A stretch of DNA of 7,768 bases from contig JABDII010000309.1 of the NCBI GenBank assembly GCA_013003805.1, positions 1 to 7,768 of the forward strand, given 5' to 3'. The notes beneath the pieces are model-generated. The model saw only the letters and a program-made list of their open reading frames with translations, was not told the DNA's origin and did no database searches. Of this stretch, positions 6,062 through 7,768 are shown in pieces. Position 1 is the first letter of the stretch. Each line of letters begins with the position of its first letter. The stretch comes from Gemmatimonadales bacterium (GTDB taxonomy: Bacteria > Gemmatimonadota > Gemmatimonadetes > Gemmatimonadales > GWC2-71-9). The translations under genes and the position numbers were made by a program.

Positions 6062-6916
6062 CTACAAGACCTGATTGTCCAGAAACGTCCGCCCGAGCCG
6101 CTGGAATCGTTCGGTGCTCACCTGCCCGTCCCGTACCAACTGGTAGTTCGCCCACTCGCGTCGCTTGCGTTCGCTCGGCCACTCCCGCTCCGACCAGTGG
6201 GAGAACTCGTCTTCGTCGACAAACTTCAACTCGAAGAAACAGACGGGCGTGAAGTCCTTCTTGGGGAAGATCACGGGGCGCTGCAGGCTCTCCAGGTGGG
6301 GGCGTTTCTTGAACCGACACATGAGACTGTAGGGAAAGACTTCAATTTCCTTGTTGACCTCACCTCGTGCAAGGTAATAGTCGTCATGCTCGTCGCGATA
6401 CACGGTCTGGCCCGACAAGGTCCAACATGCGCGCCTACCTAACTGGATCCCGTGGAGGAATTCTTGGAACGTCGCTCTCCTCTCGCGGACGAGGACCATG
6501 TCGCCATCCCATTTGCACACATACCGACGAGTGCAGTGCGACAGCGTCCAGTTGGTATAATACACCGCGCTGTGAAGTGAGTCGTCCGGCGTAGCGGCAT
6601 GCTCAGGTCCAAATCGTGCCAACCGATAGGGGTAGGAAAACAGCTTGATCTTTCCCGCCGAGTCTTCTCGTCGTATCACGTCTCGGACGATGTCGATCGT
6701 ATCATCATCGCTCGCGTTATCGACCAGGATGATCTCGTCGAACACCGGGAGAATAGAACGGAGGCAGTGCGATATCTTCTGTGCTTCGTTCCTCACGCGC
6801 ACCATGGCGCTCACGCCCTGCTCGGCGCGAGATCGCAGGAGGGAGAAGTCGTACGCCGCCACACCCTCGCGATTCGAGAATGCTTCACGGCGCTTGAGAT
6901 AGGAGAACCAGGCCAT
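6062..6916 (-). CDS. GT2-family glycosyltransferase
   Basis: This is a 284-residue inverting glycosyltransferase of the GT-A fold. The N-terminal donor-binding strand is VSAMVRVRNEAQKISHCLRS (35-54), followed by DEIILVDNASDDDT (60-73), the typical GT2 nucleotide-binding stretch. The metal-binding DxD motif is KWDGDMVL (135-142). There are no membrane helices, so it is not a processive synthase; it probably transfers one sugar to a growing glycan at the cytosolic face. The C-terminal part is rich in charged and aromatic residues and I see no known extra domain. The frame is open to a TTG at 7003, but that extension overlaps the divergent deacetylase gene; ATG 6916 gives MAWFSYLKRRE and leaves a 76-base divergent promoter gap. 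It is the first gene of the minus-strand group. A counted stretch (6661-6720) is 50% GC. Confidence 0.9.
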   Translation of the reverse strand: MAWFSYLKRREAFSNREGVAAYDFSLLRSRAEQGVSAMVRVRNEAQKISHCLRSILPVFDEIILVDNASDDDTIDIVRDVIRREDSAGKIKLFSYPYRLARFGPEHAATPDDSLHSAVYYTNWTLSHCTRRYVCKWDGDMVLVRERRATFQEFLHGIQLGRRACWTLSGQTVYRDEHDDYYLARGEVNKEIEVFPYSLMCRFKKRPHLESLQRPVIFPKKDFTPVCFFELKFVDEDEFSHWSEREWPSERKRREWANYQLVRDGQVSTERFQRLGRTFLDNQVL

Positions 6917-6979
6917 TGACTTTTCCGAAAGAGAACCGGAGCGTAGGGAAGATATCGGATGGAGGAGTGTTGCGAAATT

Positions 6980-6983
6980 GGAG
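6980..6983 (+). promoter_or_regulatory. Ribosome binding site of the deacetylase gene
   Basis: GGAG lies 9 bases before the ATG at 6993 and supports that start over the GTG at 7050, where similarity to the family becomes obvious. Confidence 0.6.
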
Positions 6984-6992
6984 TCGGCTGCA

Positions 6993-7768
6993 ATGCCGGG
7001 CAAGGCGGTAACCGCGCTTCGGCGGTTGAGATACCGGCGGCAACCCGGGGTGCTCGTGCTCCGCTACCACCGGATAGCGCAGCTGGAGTGTGATCCACAC
7101 GCTATCGCGGTCCACCCCCAGTCGTTTCGCGAGCACCTGAACATCCTGCGGTCCCGCTTTGCCCCGCACGCATTGAGCAGCATGGTGCAAACCCTGGACC
7201 AAGGGAGCCTCCCGGAGAGGGGAGTGGTGCTCACATTCGACGATGGGTATGCGGATAACCTCTGGGAGGCCAAGCCCGCGTTGGAGCAGTACGAGATTCC
7301 TGCCACCGTGTTCGTGACGACGGGCTACATTGGGCGGGGACGAGAGTTCTGGTGGGACGAGCTCGAACGGGTGTTGCTCCAGCCGGGCACCCTGCCCAGC
7401 ACGCTGCAGCTCGACATCGATGGAAGGACACACGAGTGGAAGCTCGGCCGGGCGGCCCGATACAGTGAGGATGACTACGCCCGCTTTCGTTCCTGGAATT
7501 GGCGGCAGCGTACGAAACCGACGGGCCGTCATCGCCTGTTTCGGCGGCTATTCCGGCTGCTTCAACCGATGGGGGAGCATGCTCGCGACGCTCTCCTCCA
7601 AGCCCTGCACACCTGGGCTGGGACGGAGTCGATCGTTCGCCCCACTCATCGGATCCTGACCACGGACGAATTGATCCAGCTCGCGGAGGGAACCTTGCTC
7701 GAGATCGGAGCCCACTCCGTGACGCATCGCCCCCTCCCCAAACTGCCAGTGGCAGAGCAGATGCAGGA
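6993..7768 (+). CDS. Polysaccharide deacetylase (NodB-type), 3' end beyond the window
   Basis: The window holds 258 codons of a CE4-family deacetylase, open to the last base, with no stop codon. The family hydrolyses N- or O-acetyl groups from carbohydrates. After a basic N-terminus comes VLVLRYHRI (20-28), then the first motif TFDDGY (81-86), with catalytic base Asp83 and metal-binding Asp84. The second motif is GAHSVTH (239-245), with metal ligands His241 and His245. The two motifs are about 155 residues apart, against roughly 50 in a minimal NodB domain. The insert contains GYIGRGREFWWDELERVLL (about 110-128), as in the subgroup common in exopolysaccharide loci. There is no signal peptide or membrane segment, so a cytosolic site is likely. 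It diverges from the GT2 gene across 76 bases, and its product probably deacetylates the same glycan. Confidence 0.9.
   Translation, partial: MPGKAVTALRRLRYRRQPGVLVLRYHRIAQLECDPHAIAVHPQSFREHLNILRSRFAPHALSSMVQTLDQGSLPERGVVLTFDDGYADNLWEAKPALEQYEIPATVFVTTGYIGRGREFWWDELERVLLQPGTLPSTLQLDIDGRTHEWKLGRAARYSEDDYARFRSWNWRQRTKPTGRHRLFRRLFRLLQPMGEHARDALLQALHTWAGTESIVRPTHRILTTDELIQLAEGTLLEIGAHSVTHRPLPKLPVAEQMQ

Noticed and set aside
6036..6320. Upstream extension of the second sulfotransferase by 95 residues
   Set aside because: It would overlap the 3' part of the GT2 gene in another frame, and the residues are low-complexity and unlike any sulfotransferase N-terminus; ATG 6035 fits the gene spacing.
6916..6944. 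TTGACT as a -35 box for the deacetylase
   Set aside because: It matches the -35 consensus at 5 of 6 bases, but the hexamer 17 bases on is GAGCGT, nothing like a -10 box, and it overlaps the GT2 start codon.
6917..7003. Upstream extension of the GT2 protein from a TTG at 7003
   Set aside because: It would overlap the deacetylase start and its ribosome binding site; ATG 6916 leaves a normal divergent promoter gap and a complete GT2 domain.
6885..7532. 215-codon minus-strand frame opposite the deacetylase
   Set aside because: The plus strand encodes clear deacetylase motifs here (TFDDGY, HSVTH); the minus-strand translation shows no domain.

Overview
The window is high-GC bacterial DNA with tightly packed genes. 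There is no rRNA, tRNA, CRISPR array or insertion sequence, and no gene-free stretch longer than about 135 bases. The window alone does not fix the phylum. GC-rich codon use, TerB-like and HugZ-like stress genes and a glycan cluster with cytosolic-type sulfotransferases would fit an environmental soil, sediment or marine bacterium (Acidobacteriota- or Gemmatimonadota-like is only a guess).

Left block (1-1330, plus strand): a 59-residue charged protein of unknown function, a TerB-domain protein, and a small FMN-binding split-barrel protein of the HugZ / pyridoxamine-phosphate-oxidase-like type. They point the same way, with short gaps. The block ends at a 10-base convergent junction where one inverted repeat contains both opposing stop codons.

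Middle (1341-3830): a 521-residue protein with a GNAT-like acyltransferase core between long uncharacterised arms (minus strand), then a divergently transcribed PAPS-type sulfotransferase (plus strand). The sulfotransferase start overlaps the stop of an SD-led five-codon mini-ORF (ATGA), which suggests translational coupling.

Right block (3886-7768): a minus-strand group in transcription order GT2 glycosyltransferase, second sulfotransferase, GT4 glycosyltransferase. A NodB-type polysaccharide deacetylase diverges from it and runs off the window end.

Together, two unrelated-looking sulfotransferases, two glycosyltransferases, a carbohydrate deacetylase and a possible acyltransferase suggest a locus that builds and decorates a sulfated exopolysaccharide, glycolipid or lipo-oligosaccharide. 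Deacetylation would free an amine, and sulfation or acylation could follow. The family calls rest on visible motifs; the product and the order of steps are inference. Parts of the glycan block (about 50% GC in the stretches counted by hand) are clearly less GC-rich than the acyltransferase-like gene (73-77% in the stretches counted), as often seen in exchanged polysaccharide loci.
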